From the NCBI RefSeq assembly GCF_014650775.1, contig NZ_BMVP01000005.1, forward strand, positions 62,001 through 126,000: a DNA stretch of 64,000 nt. The letters run 5' to 3'. Source of the stretch: Streptomyces cirratus (GTDB taxonomy: Bacteria > Actinomycetota > Actinomycetes > Streptomycetales > Streptomycetaceae). Position 1 is the first letter of the stretch, and each line of letters begins with the position of its first letter. Made by a program: the position numbers and the translations under genes. The notes under the pieces are model-generated. The model worked only from the letters and a program-made list of their open reading frames with translations, had not been told where the DNA came from and searched no databases. This document shows positions 16,470-24,215 of this stretch, one piece after another.

Positions 16470-19013
16470 ATGGGACGCGGCAAGCTCCGCATCTATCTTG
16501 GTGCGGCACCGGGCGTCGGCAAGACGTACGCGATGCTCTCCGAGGCGCACCGGCGGGTCGAGCGGGGCACCGACTGCGTCGTCGGCTTCGTCGAGCACCA
16601 CAACCGTCCGCGGACGGAGGTGATGCTGCACGGCCTCGAGCTCGTCGAGCGACGCGAGCTGGAGTACCGCGGGTCCACCTTCACCGAGATGGACGTGGAC
16701 GCGATCCTCGCCCGCCGCCCCGCCGTCGCCCTGGTGGACGAGCTCGCCCACACCAACGTGCCCGGCTCGCGCAATGCCAAGCGCTGGCAGGACGTGGAGG
16801 AGCTGCTCCAGGCGGGCATCGACGTCGTCTCGACGGTGAACATCCAGCACCTGGAATCGCTGGGTGACGTGGTCGAGACGATCACCGGGGTGCGCCAGCG
16901 CGAGACCGTGCCGGACGAGGTGGCCCGGCGGGCGGACCAGATCGAGCTGGTGGACATGTCCCCGCAGGCGCTGCGCCGCCGCATGGCCCACGGCAACGTC
17001 TACAAGCCGGACAAGGTCGACGCGGCCCTCTCGAACTACTTCCGCCCCGGCAATCTGACCGCGCTGCGTGAGCTGGCGCTGTTGTGGGTGGCCGACCGGG
17101 TCGACGAGTACCTCCAGCAGTACCGGGGCGAGCACAACATCCGCTCGACCTGGCAGGCGCGCGAGCGGATCGTCGTGGGTCTCACCGGCGGTCCCGAGGG
17201 CCGTACGCTCGTCCGCCGCGCCGTCCGCCTCGCCGAGAAGGGCGCGGGCGGCGAGGTCCTCGCCGTCTACATCGCCGCGAGCGACGGGCTCACCTCCGCC
17301 TCGCCCAAGGAGCTGGCTGTTCAGCGCACGCTGGTCGAGGACCTCGGCGGCACCTTCCACCACGTCATAGGCGATGATGTCTCGGACGCCCTGCTGGAGT
17401 TCGCCCGGGGGGTCAACGCCACGCAGATCGTGCTGGGGGTGAGCCGCCGCCGCTCCTGGCAGTACGTCCTCAGCCCCGGCGTCAGCGCCACCGTGGCCCG
17501 CGAATCGGGCCCGGACCTCGACGTCCACATCGTCACCCACGACGAGGCCGCCAAGGGCCGCGGGCTGCCCGTCGCCCGCGGCGCGCGGCTCGGCCGGTCC
17601 CGCATCATCTGGGGCTGGCTGACCGGCATCGCCGGCCCCGCCGTGCTCTCCGTGCTGCTCAGCCAGCTCGTCCCCGAGCTCGGGCTCGCGAACGACATGC
17701 TGCTCTTCCTCACGTTCACGGTGGCGGCGGCGCTGCTCGGCGGGCTGCTCCCCGCGCTCGCCTCGGCGGCCTTCGGGTCCCTGCTGCTGAACTACTACTT
17801 CACCCCGCCACTGCACGAGTTCACGATCTCCGACCCGAAGAACATCGTGGCCATCGCGATCTTCGTCGGCGTGGCGGTGTCCGTGGCCTCCGTGGTCGAC
17901 CTCGCCGCCCGGCGCACCCACCAAGCCGCCCGCCTGCGCGCCGAGTCCGAGATCCTCTCCTTCCTCGCCGGCAGTGTCCTGCGCGGCGAGGACTCCCTCA
18001 GCGCCCTCCTCGAACGGCTGCGCGAGACCTTCGCGATGCAGTCGGTGGCCCTCCTGGAACGCACCAGTGAGGTCGACCCCTGGACCACTGCGGCATCCGT
18101 CGGCACCGGCCCTGTCAGCCGGCCCGAGGACGCGGACGTGGACCTGCCCATCGGCGACAACATGGCGCTCGCCCTGACCGGCCGAGTCCTGCCCGCCGAG
18201 GACCGCCGCGTCCTGGGCGCCTTCGCCGCTCAGGCCGCAGTCGTGCTCGACCGCCAGCGCCTCGTCGACGAGGCCGAGAAATCCCGCGAACTCGCCGAGG
18301 CCAACCGCATCCGTACAGCGTTGCTCGCCGCGGTCAGCCACGACCTGCGCACCCCGCTCGCCGGCATCAAGGCCTCCGTCACCTCGCTGCGCTCCGACGA
18401 CGTCGCATGGTCCGAGGAGGACAGGGCCGAACTCCTCGAAGGCATCGAGGACGGCGCCGACCGCCTCGCCGCCCTGATCGGCAACCTCCTCGACATGTCC
18501 CGTCTCAACACCGGCACCGTCGTCCCGCTGATCCGGGAGACCGACCTCGACGAGATCGTCCCCATGGCCCTGGGCGGCGTACCGGAGGACAGCGTCGAAC
18601 TCGACATCCCCGAGACCTTGCCGATGGTCGCCGTCGACCGGGGCCTGCTGGAGCGCGCCGTCGCCAACATCGTCGAGAACGCCGTCAAGTACAGCCCCGC
18701 CGGCCGACCCGTCAGCGTCTCTGCCAGCGCCCTGGCCAACCGCGTCGAGGTCCGCGTCGTCGACCGCGGACCCGGAGTCCCCGACGAGGCCAAGGTAAGG
18801 ATCTTCGAACCCTTCCAGCGCCACGGGGACGCGCCGCGCGGAGCGGGAGTGGGCCTCGGCCTCGCGGTCGCCCGCGGCTTCACCGAGGCCATCGGCGGCA
18901 CCCTGGCAGCCGAGGACACCCCGGGCGGCGGCCTCACCATGGTCCTCACCCTGCCCAGAGCGGGGTACGGTCCTCCGGTATCACCGCAGATCCCGACGTC
19001 CGCCGTTACCTGA
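16470..19013 (+). CDS. kdpD: Sensor histidine kinase KdpD
   Basis: Turgor/K+-sensing membrane kinase of 847 residues with the complete KdpD layout. The KdpD N-domain has a Walker A (GAAPGVGKT, 11-19) and DELAHTN (90-96). A USP-like domain spans about 232-357 and a four-helix DUF4118 membrane region about 378-475. A GAF-like segment covers about 490-600, then HisKA with His624 (AAVSHDLRTPLAGIKAS) and a C-terminal HATPase (NIVENAVKYSP, GVGLGLAVARGF). It starts 39 bases after kdpE and is surely co-transcribed. In other bacteria the N-domain responds to K+ and c-di-AMP. A strong terminator follows the stop. Confidence 0.97.
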   Translation: MGRGKLRIYLGAAPGVGKTYAMLSEAHRRVERGTDCVVGFVEHHNRPRTEVMLHGLELVERRELEYRGSTFTEMDVDAILARRPAVALVDELAHTNVPGSRNAKRWQDVEELLQAGIDVVSTVNIQHLESLGDVVETITGVRQRETVPDEVARRADQIELVDMSPQALRRRMAHGNVYKPDKVDAALSNYFRPGNLTALRELALLWVADRVDEYLQQYRGEHNIRSTWQARERIVVGLTGGPEGRTLVRRAVRLAEKGAGGEVLAVYIAASDGLTSASPKELAVQRTLVEDLGGTFHHVIGDDVSDALLEFARGVNATQIVLGVSRRRSWQYVLSPGVSATVARESGPDLDVHIVTHDEAAKGRGLPVARGARLGRSRIIWGWLTGIAGPAVLSVLLSQLVPELGLANDMLLFLTFTVAAALLGGLLPALASAAFGSLLLNYYFTPPLHEFTISDPKNIVAIAIFVGVAVSVASVVDLAARRTHQAARLRAESEILSFLAGSVLRGEDSLSALLERLRETFAMQSVALLERTSEVDPWTTAASVGTGPVSRPEDADVDLPIGDNMALALTGRVLPAEDRRVLGAFAAQAAVVLDRQRLVDEAEKSRELAEANRIRTALLAAVSHDLRTPLAGIKASVTSLRSDDVAWSEEDRAELLEGIEDGADRLAALIGNLLDMSRLNTGTVVPLIRETDLDEIVPMALGGVPEDSVELDIPETLPMVAVDRGLLERAVANIVENAVKYSPAGRPVSVSASALANRVEVRVVDRGPGVPDEAKVRIFEPFQRHGDAPRGAGVGLGLAVARGFTEAIGGTLAAEDTPGGGLTMVLTLPRAGYGPPVSPQIPTSAVT

Positions 19014-19039
19014 CGTCGAGGCGACCGACCGAAACACGC

Positions 19040-19085
19040 GAGCCGTCCGGCCCCGGTATCCCCACAACGGAGGGCCGGACGGCTC
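19040..19085 (+). terminator. Terminator after kdpD
   Basis: A perfect 14-bp stem, GAGCCGTCCGGCCC (19040-19053) pairing with GGGCCGGACGGCTC (19072-19085), with an 18-base loop starts 26 bases after the kdpD stop. It marks the end of the potassium island. Confidence 0.85.
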
Positions 19086-19704
19086 ATGTGTTGTGCGACG
19101 GGTGACCGGCACGCGGTCGCATCGGTCCGTACCCCCACGGCGGGACCCTGCGCTGTTTCGGCGGTGTTCAGGTCACCACCCGCCGGCCGCGTGCCGCCGG
19201 TCCGTCGTCCGGCTCCGTCGCCACACCAGTCTGCGCACGGCGAGCGGCCCCGGCAGCACTCCTTGACGGGTTCCTTCCGCGTGGAAGTCGATCTTTGATG
19301 CGGTCCTGACGCAGCGGCATCAGAAGGCCGCGCGCACCTGCCACCAGCCCCTGACCAAGGGCGCTGACCGAGGAGGCCCAGACGGTCACCGACCGGCTGA
19401 TCGCCGCCGCCGGCATCAGCAGTGCCCAGCTCCGGCCGCCCGCCGCCGACTTCACCCTCCTGGAGGAGGTCGAGAACCTCACCCACGCCGTCGTACACGA
19501 CCACGCGCGCCCATCAGCCATTGGCCGCGCACGGGCGTTGTCGGTGGGCTGGCCGCCGTACGCCCTGGCGGTCGCCGCGACGCCCGGCCACGACTACCGT
19601 GGGAGCCGGTACGCGGAGCTGGACCGCGAAACGCCGCTGGCCAGGCGGCCGCAGGTGGTGCTGACCGACCAGGCCCGTCGTCGGCGGCGCCGCGCAGCGC
19701 GGCG
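19086..19704. other. Stretch without an intact gene
   Basis: No convincing gene with a start codon is present. One plus-strand frame is open from about 19364 (LTEEAQTVTDRLIAAAGIS, FTLLEEVENLTHAVVHDH) to a TGA at 19706. It has coding-like bias but no start or ribosome site, so it is probably another remnant belonging to the decayed block that follows. Confidence 0.5.
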
Positions 19705-20191
19705 TTGACGCCCTCGCAATCAACGGGGCCGCCTTCGAAGGAGTACGCGGTACCCGGCGATGTGTGCGGCGTCGAGGTCCACTCCGCTCTGCTGAAACCG
19801 CTGCTTCCGCCGGGTGGTTCGGTCAAGCAGGGCGACACCGTCGCGCGCGGTGAAGACATCACCGGTCGCGGGATGGAGGTCGACAAGCGCCGCGAGCTGA
19901 CGTTCCGGGCAAGCATGGTGGCTGCTGATGTGGACCCTCTGCGGGTCAAGACCGTAACCTCCTGGGCGTTGGGAAACCTCAGGAGGCCGGCGTCGGCACC
20001 GATGCCCGGATCGCGGGCAGCGCGGCGATGGCGTACAGCGCCTGCACGTACAAGGGTGTGCCACGCCGGTACGTGGTGGAGGTCTGGGCACAAAGGCTCC
20101 GACCGACGTCAACGAACGCCGCGAGGACCTCGCGCGCTTCGTCGCCGCCTACCTTCCGGCCGCGCAGAAGCGAGCCGGCTGCACCCCGTGA
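19705..20191 (+). pseudogene. Frameshifted secreted/lipoprotein-like gene
   Basis: Three successive plus-strand frames read as one protein. The first has KEYAVPGDVCGVEVHSALLKP and VDKRRELTFRASMVAADVDPL (to about 19950). The second has EAGVGTDARIAGSAAMAYSAC and TYKGVPRRYVVEVWA (about 19980-20095). The third has TDVNERREDLARFVAAYLPA then QKRAGCTP and TGA at 20189-20191. Two frame changes and a missing N-terminus make it a pseudogene. The Cys-Gly-Val segment and the compact C-terminal helix recall Streptomyces secreted or lipoprotein families of unknown function. The next gene begins 37 bases later, as if the two once formed an operon. Confidence 0.65.
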
Positions 20192-20228
20192 TCAGAAGCA
20201 CCATCCCCTGCAATCCGAGGAGACGGCT

Positions 20229-20474
20229 GTGCCGTACGACGACGAACCGGTCTTCAAACGGAGCAAGTGGGGTACGAACCGCTACTCCTACAACCCCTAC
20301 AACCCCGTCGGGCTCGCCCTCATCATCGTCACCCTGCTCTTCGCCGGGACGATGCTCATCCTCATGGCGAACCGGGCAGGTCCCTTCAAGCCCTCGCCCG
20401 CCCCCGCACCTTGGAGCCCGCCGCCGTACGACTACTCCCGGCCAACGCCTTCGATCAGCCCACCGGGCCCTTGA
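20229..20474 (+). CDS. Small one-helix membrane protein
   Basis: Encodes 81 residues from a GTG preceded by GAGGAG. The N-terminus is polar and Tyr/Asn-rich (MPYDDEPVFKRSKWGTNRYS), one transmembrane helix lies at about residues 29-47 (VGLALIIVTLLFAGTMLILM), and the tail is Pro-rich. This is a type of short membrane protein often found next to secreted-protein genes in Streptomyces. No function is known. It follows the frameshifted gene by 37 bases and is itself intact, so it may outlive a lost partner. Confidence 0.7.
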   Translation: MPYDDEPVFKRSKWGTNRYSYNPYNPVGLALIIVTLLFAGTMLILMANRAGPFKPSPAPAPWSPPPYDYSRPTPSISPPGP

Positions 20475-20581
20475 AGCCGGTGGCGTTCCGTCGGGCAGTC
20501 CCATCAAGATGGCGTAGCCATCACATCAGAGGTGCGTCAGCGTCCGACTCCAAAGCCGCTACCAGCCCTAACGTCGCTCTC

Positions 20582-21142
20582 ATGGAACGACGTTTCACAC
20601 ATGCCGCGACCGGCGCACACGGTGCCGCAGCGGCATCTCCCGGGCCCTTCGCACACGACGTCCACTGGACCGGTGAGCGGCGCTCCGCGATCGGTGTCGC
20701 GTTCCTCCTCTTCACGGCTCTGTTCGGCATGGACGCCGGTTTCGGGAGCCTCGATCTGACACGTGGCGCCCTGTGGAGCGGCCTCGCCGGCCTGGCCTTC
20801 GTGATCTTGTACCCGTCCCGGGTCTCCGTACGTCCTGGACTGCTGAGCGCCTGCGGACTGCTCATGACGGACACGGTCCGTACCGACCGCCTCGTCTCAG
20901 TCCGGTGGTCCGACGGGGTGGCCCAGCGGATGATCCTTCGCGACACGGACGGAAGTCAGGTCGAGATCGACCCCACCGTGCTGGTCCGCAACCCGGCGAT
21001 GTGGCACCTCCTCGACACGGACACGCGCGCGTCGATCCAGCGCGGCACCCTGCTCTCCAGCGTGACCGTCCTGCGACAGCTGGCGCAGCGCATCGACCGC
21101 GAGACGGCCCAAACGGTCTTCAAGGTCTCCGGCTTGGAATGA
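20582..21142 (+). CDS. Hypothetical membrane protein with PH-like C-terminal part
   Basis: A 186-residue protein with a polar start, two close hydrophobic segments (about residues 36-54 and 62-78), and a soluble C-terminal domain beginning YPSRVSVRPGLL. The beta-rich pattern of that domain (TDTVRTDRLVSVRWSDG, MILRDTDGSQVEIDP) resembles the bacterial PH domains found in small Streptomyces membrane proteins. I do not recognise a specific family. The coding bias is normal and the frame is intact although pseudogenes lie on both sides. No good ribosome site is visible before ATG 20582, so the start is uncertain. Confidence 0.6.
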   Translation: MERRFTHAATGAHGAAAASPGPFAHDVHWTGERRSAIGVAFLLFTALFGMDAGFGSLDLTRGALWSGLAGLAFVILYPSRVSVRPGLLSACGLLMTDTVRTDRLVSVRWSDGVAQRMILRDTDGSQVEIDPTVLVRNPAMWHLLDTDTRASIQRGTLLSSVTVLRQLAQRIDRETAQTVFKVSGLE

Positions 21143-21353
21143 CCGCCCACGCCCTCTCGCCAGTCAGTGGTCCCCGCTTGCGTGCTGCTGCCGCAAGCGT
21201 GAGCATCACCGCGAACCCGGTCCCGTCGGTTGCGGGTTCGAGAGTGCCGCCCGTGCTCTCCGTGAGGTCACGGGACGTCCGCAGGGCCAGACCGTCGGCG
21301 GCGCGGCTCTCCGACCGCATGGATGCGGTCACCCGGTTCCCCGAAGAGGGCAC
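21120..21353 (-). pseudogene. Remnant of a sensor histidine kinase C-terminus
   Basis: This minus-strand frame reads GLALRTSRDLTESTGGTLEP then ATDGTGFAVMLTLAAAA, the pattern of the final G-box, helix and strands of a HATPase domain (compare GLALARDLTEAHGG... in kinases). Nothing upstream restores an N-box, phosphoacceptor His or membrane part. It is at most the last 60-70 residues of a kinase, overlapping the 3' end of the neighbouring gene by 23 bases. It may be chance, but it fits the cluster of gene fragments here. Confidence 0.4.
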
Positions 21354-21453
21354 TCCCCTGGGCGTCGGGCGCAGGGGTTACGGCCCGCGGGCCGAGGTCA
21401 CGCGGTAGACAGCTGCAAGCGTCACCCCCAGCCCGACCACGCGAAGCAGCAGG

Positions 21454-21620
21454 TCAGCGGACCCTTCCCCTGGGCTTCAAACGAGTTGGCGGGAGTTGCG
21501 GAGCAGGGATCGGAGGGCCGTCGTAGCCCGTGACCTCGCCGTGGCGGGTGCCGTTCGTCCAGTCCTGCGGAACTGTTCGATGTCCTCCTGGGACCGCCCG
21601 ATCCAGTTCCAGAACGTAAC
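21454..21620 (-). pseudogene. Frameshifted C-terminal fragment of a pirin gene
   Basis: On the minus strand from 21620 the frame reads TFWNWIGRSQEDIEQFR. After one frame change it continues DWTNGTRHGEVTGYDGPPIP then APQLPPTRLKPRGRVR and TGA (21454-21456). This parallels nearly residue for residue the tail of the intact pirin at 54521-55486 (MFWNWIGRSHDDIAQ, GEVKGYDGPPIPAPELPP, LKPRGRVR). Sequence beyond 21620 is unrelated. It is a truncated and frameshifted pirin copy. Confidence 0.85.
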
Positions 21621-21716
21621 ACGAGATATCCGTCTTCGTGCAGGTCAGGAACGTGGTGGACCCCGAGGACGTAGACGTACGGCGACGCGTGCTCGGAGCG
21701 ATTCCGGTCCCCTTGT

Positions 21717-22438
21717 GTCATCGTCTACCTCCACGGCGCGGGCTGGGTGTTAGGCAACGCCCGCACCCACGACCGGCTCGTACGCGAACTCGCCGTCGGC
21801 GCGGACGCGGCCGTGGTCTTCCCCGAATACGACCTCGCGCCCGAACACCGCTACCCCGTCGCCATCGAGCAGAACTGGACGGTGGCCCGCTGGACCGTCA
21901 CCGACGGCTCCGCCCACCACCTCGATGCCACCCGCATCGCGGTGGCAGGAGACTCCGTCGGCGGCAACATGAGCGCGGCCCTCACCCTGACGGCCAAGGA
22001 ACGCGGCGGCCTGGACCTGCGCCGGCAGGTCCTCTTCTACCCGTCACCGACGCCGCCTTCGACACCGGCTCCTACCACCAGTTCGCCGAAGGCTACTACC
22101 TGCGCCGCGACGGCATGCAGCGGTTCTGGGACCAGTACACCACCGATGAAGCCGACCGCGACCGGATCACCGCCTCCCCGCTGCGCGCCACCACCGACCA
22201 GCTCGCCGGCCTGCCCCCGGCCCTCGTCATCACCGCCGAGGCCGACGTCCTGCGCGACGAGGGCGAGGCCTACGTCAACAAACTCCGCACCGCCGGAGTC
22301 CCCGTCACCGCCGTCCGCTTCCAGGGCGTCATCCACGACTTCGTCATGCTCGACGCCCTGCGCGCGACGCCCGCCGCCGACGCCGCCATCGCCATGGCCG
22401 CGGTCACCCTGCGCACCGCGCTCCAATCCGACCGGTAG
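21717..22438 (+). pseudogene. Frameshifted alpha/beta hydrolase (HSL/esterase family)
   Basis: The first frame carries the oxyanion motif as YLHGAGW, then EYDLAPEHRYP and the nucleophile elbow GDSVGGN, up to RRQVLFYP near 22040. The second frame continues VTDAAFDTGSYHQFAEGYYL, LVITAEADVLRDEGEAY and the His-containing GVIHDFVMLD, ending at 22438. A single missing base between LFYP and VTDAAF (CCG-GTC reduced to CCGTC) explains the break. All catalytic Ser, Asp and His regions are present across the two frames. About 60-70 N-terminal residues are missing before YLHGAGW. The gene is therefore truncated and frameshifted, unless the missing base is a sequencing error. Confidence 0.85.
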
Positions 22439-22461
22439 GAGCGGGCGGACCCCGGCCGGCA

Positions 22462-23646
22462 TCAGGAACGTTGGAAGAACTCCACTTCCGCCAGGGCGAG
22501 ATGGCGGCCCTGGTCCAGTCCGGCGGGTGCGTCGAGGGTCAGCCGGATCGACGTGGCGTCGCTGATGCCGGTGGGGAAGGTCTGCGGGCCCGGTTTGTCG
22601 CTGAGGGCGAGGCTCTTGTGGTGCTTCCCGCCGTCCCGCGCCGTCACCTCCATCTCGATCTGGAGCGCCCGGCCCTGGCGCGCGTACTCCTCCGGGGAGG
22701 GCGAGGCGCCATTGGTGACGATCACGCCGACCAGCCGGAAGGGCTTGGCGAAGGTGTACGTCACCGAGGCGCCGGGGCCGGGCGCGCCCCAGTAGCGGTT
22801 GCTGAGCCCGTCGGTGGTGCTGTCCGGCGGGTGCCCGGGCAGCTCGGCGGTCGCCTCGACGCGGGTCGGGGTCACCGCCTTGCTCTTGCCGAGCTTGTCC
22901 CGGGTGTCCTCGATCAGCTGCCGGCCGGCCGGCAGCAGCAGGAAGCCGCCGGCGCACAGGGCCAGTACGACGGCCAGGATCACGAGGAAGCGCACCAGCC
23001 GGCCGGAGCCGGCGCGGGTGCGGCGGCGCAGCGGCCAGATCGTCCGCCACCATGGAAGCGCCGGCGCGACGGTGCCGGGCGTCAGCGGCGTCGCACAGCG
23101 GCGGCAGAAGCGCCGGTCGGGCGGGTTGGGCGTACCGCAGGAGGGGCACGGCACCCCGGACACGTCCTCGCCGACCGGGGGCGCGTTGACGACCGGCCGC
23201 GGAGCGACGGCCCTCGCCGGGCGCACGGGCACCGGATCGGCGGCCGCCCGCCCCGCGGGCGGCGCGGCGGCGGGCCCCGGACCGGCGGGGGGCACGGGGT
23301 CGGCGGGGGGCACGGGGTCGGCCGGCGGGGTGGTGCGCCGCGGCGGCGCGGGGCTGTCGGGCGGCGCGGGGGCGTTCGAGGCGCCGTCGGCCGGTTCCGC
23401 GGTCGACGCGGAACCGGCCGGGGCAGAACCGGCCGGGGCAGAACCGGCCGGGGCAGAACCGGTCGACGGCGGCGCGGGATCCGGGGTGGCCGCAGTGGCC
23501 GGGGTGGCCCGGCTCGGTTGCGGGGGCGGCGTCTCCCGCGTCGCGGCGGCGTCCGACCAGCCGAGGTAGGAACCGCAGTTGCCGCAGAAGTCGTCCGTCG
23601 GTTCGTTCGAGGCACCGCACACGGGGCACGCGCGCATCGCCGTCAC
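22462..23646 (-). CDS. Zinc-ribbon, single-span membrane protein with C-terminal discoidin-like domain (CisA-like)
   Basis: A 394-residue protein at the end of the injection-system operon. Two zinc ribbons (CPVC...CGNC at 7-24, CPSC...CRRC at 167-184) flank a Pro/Ala-rich linker with three 15-bp tandem repeats encoding PAGSA. A transmembrane helix at 217-239 leads to an extracytoplasmic beta-rich domain (about 255-394; NRYWGAPGPGASVTYTF, LAEVEFFQ) of the discoidin/glycan-binding type. Position and layout match what I recall of S. coelicolor CisA, a membrane protein that recruits the particle to the membrane; that equation is inference. GTG 23646 overlaps the preceding stop; ATG 23637 is an alternative with a better-spaced GGAAGG site. 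Confidence 0.82.
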   Translation of the reverse strand: MTAMRACPVCGASNEPTDDFCGNCGSYLGWSDAAATRETPPPQPSRATPATAATPDPAPPSTGSAPAGSAPAGSAPAGSASTAEPADGASNAPAPPDSPAPPRRTTPPADPVPPADPVPPAGPGPAAAPPAGRAAADPVPVRPARAVAPRPVVNAPPVGEDVSGVPCPSCGTPNPPDRRFCRRCATPLTPGTVAPALPWWRTIWPLRRRTRAGSGRLVRFLVILAVVLALCAGGFLLLPAGRQLIEDTRDKLGKSKAVTPTRVEATAELPGHPPDSTTDGLSNRYWGAPGPGASVTYTFAKPFRLVGVIVTNGASPSPEEYARQGRALQIEMEVTARDGGKHHKSLALSDKPGPQTFPTGISDATSIRLTLDAPAGLDQGRHLALAEVEFFQRS

Positions 23647-24215
23647 CTTCCTTCACCCGCGGGCGGGCCCGGCAGGACCTCGACCCGGCAGACCGTGTGC
23701 ACCGGACAGAGGGACCGGACCAGCGCGCGCACCCGGTCCGCGTCCACCTCGTGGGCGCCTCCCCCGGCGGGCGGCCACACCCGTACCAGGACCTCCCCGG
23801 CCGGCGCGGGCGGCGGCTCCGCACCCGCCGTACGGGACCACGCGGCCCCGCCGTCCCCGCTGACCTCGGCGACGACGCCCAGGACCAGCCGCAGCGCCTC
23901 GACCAGGCCGCGCCGGGTACCGCGCCGGCGGTGCAGTTCCACCGCCCGGGCCACCGCCTCGCGGCGCAGCTCGACCGGCCACCGGGGGTCGTCCACGCCG
24001 CCGACCCAAGTGGCCAGCCAGGACAGGAAGTCGGCCGGGGCCAGCCGGGGGTCGAAGTACGCGGGCAGGTTGTCGAGAGTCGCGAACACCGGGGCCAGGA
24101 CGGTGTCCAGGCCCGCGGTGAACCGCTGCGCGAAGTCGTCCTCGGCGTACAGCGCGGGCAGTTGCCCGCCGATCGGGTACCGGCTGGGCAGGCCCGGGAC
24201 AGCGGCCCGGCTCAT
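23643..24215 (-). CDS. Phage tail protein I-like baseplate component (Cis12/Afp12 position)
   Basis: A 190-residue baseplate wedge component of the contractile injection system. The P2 gpI-like tail protein pattern is clear: LPALYAEDDFAQRF, LDTVLAPVFATLDNLPAYFDP, PADFLSWLATWVGG, and RRGTRRGLVEALRLVLG. The C-terminal third is a beta domain with VLVRVWPP and DADRVRALVRSLCP. It begins by overlapping the end of the baseplate-J gene (ATGA), and its stop overlaps the GTG of the zinc-ribbon gene. In phages this protein links the wedge to tail fibres. No fibre gene follows here. Confidence 0.85.
   Translation of the reverse strand: MSRAAVPGLPSRYPIGGQLPALYAEDDFAQRFTAGLDTVLAPVFATLDNLPAYFDPRLAPADFLSWLATWVGGVDDPRWPVELRREAVARAVELHRRRGTRRGLVEALRLVLGVVAEVSGDGGAAWSRTAGAEPPPAPAGEVLVRVWPPAGGGAHEVDADRVRALVRSLCPVHTVCRVEVLPGPPAGEGR

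Noticed and set aside
23400..23462. 15-bp repeats as a regulatory or CRISPR-like array.
   Set aside because: They are in frame inside a gene and encode a PAGSA linker.
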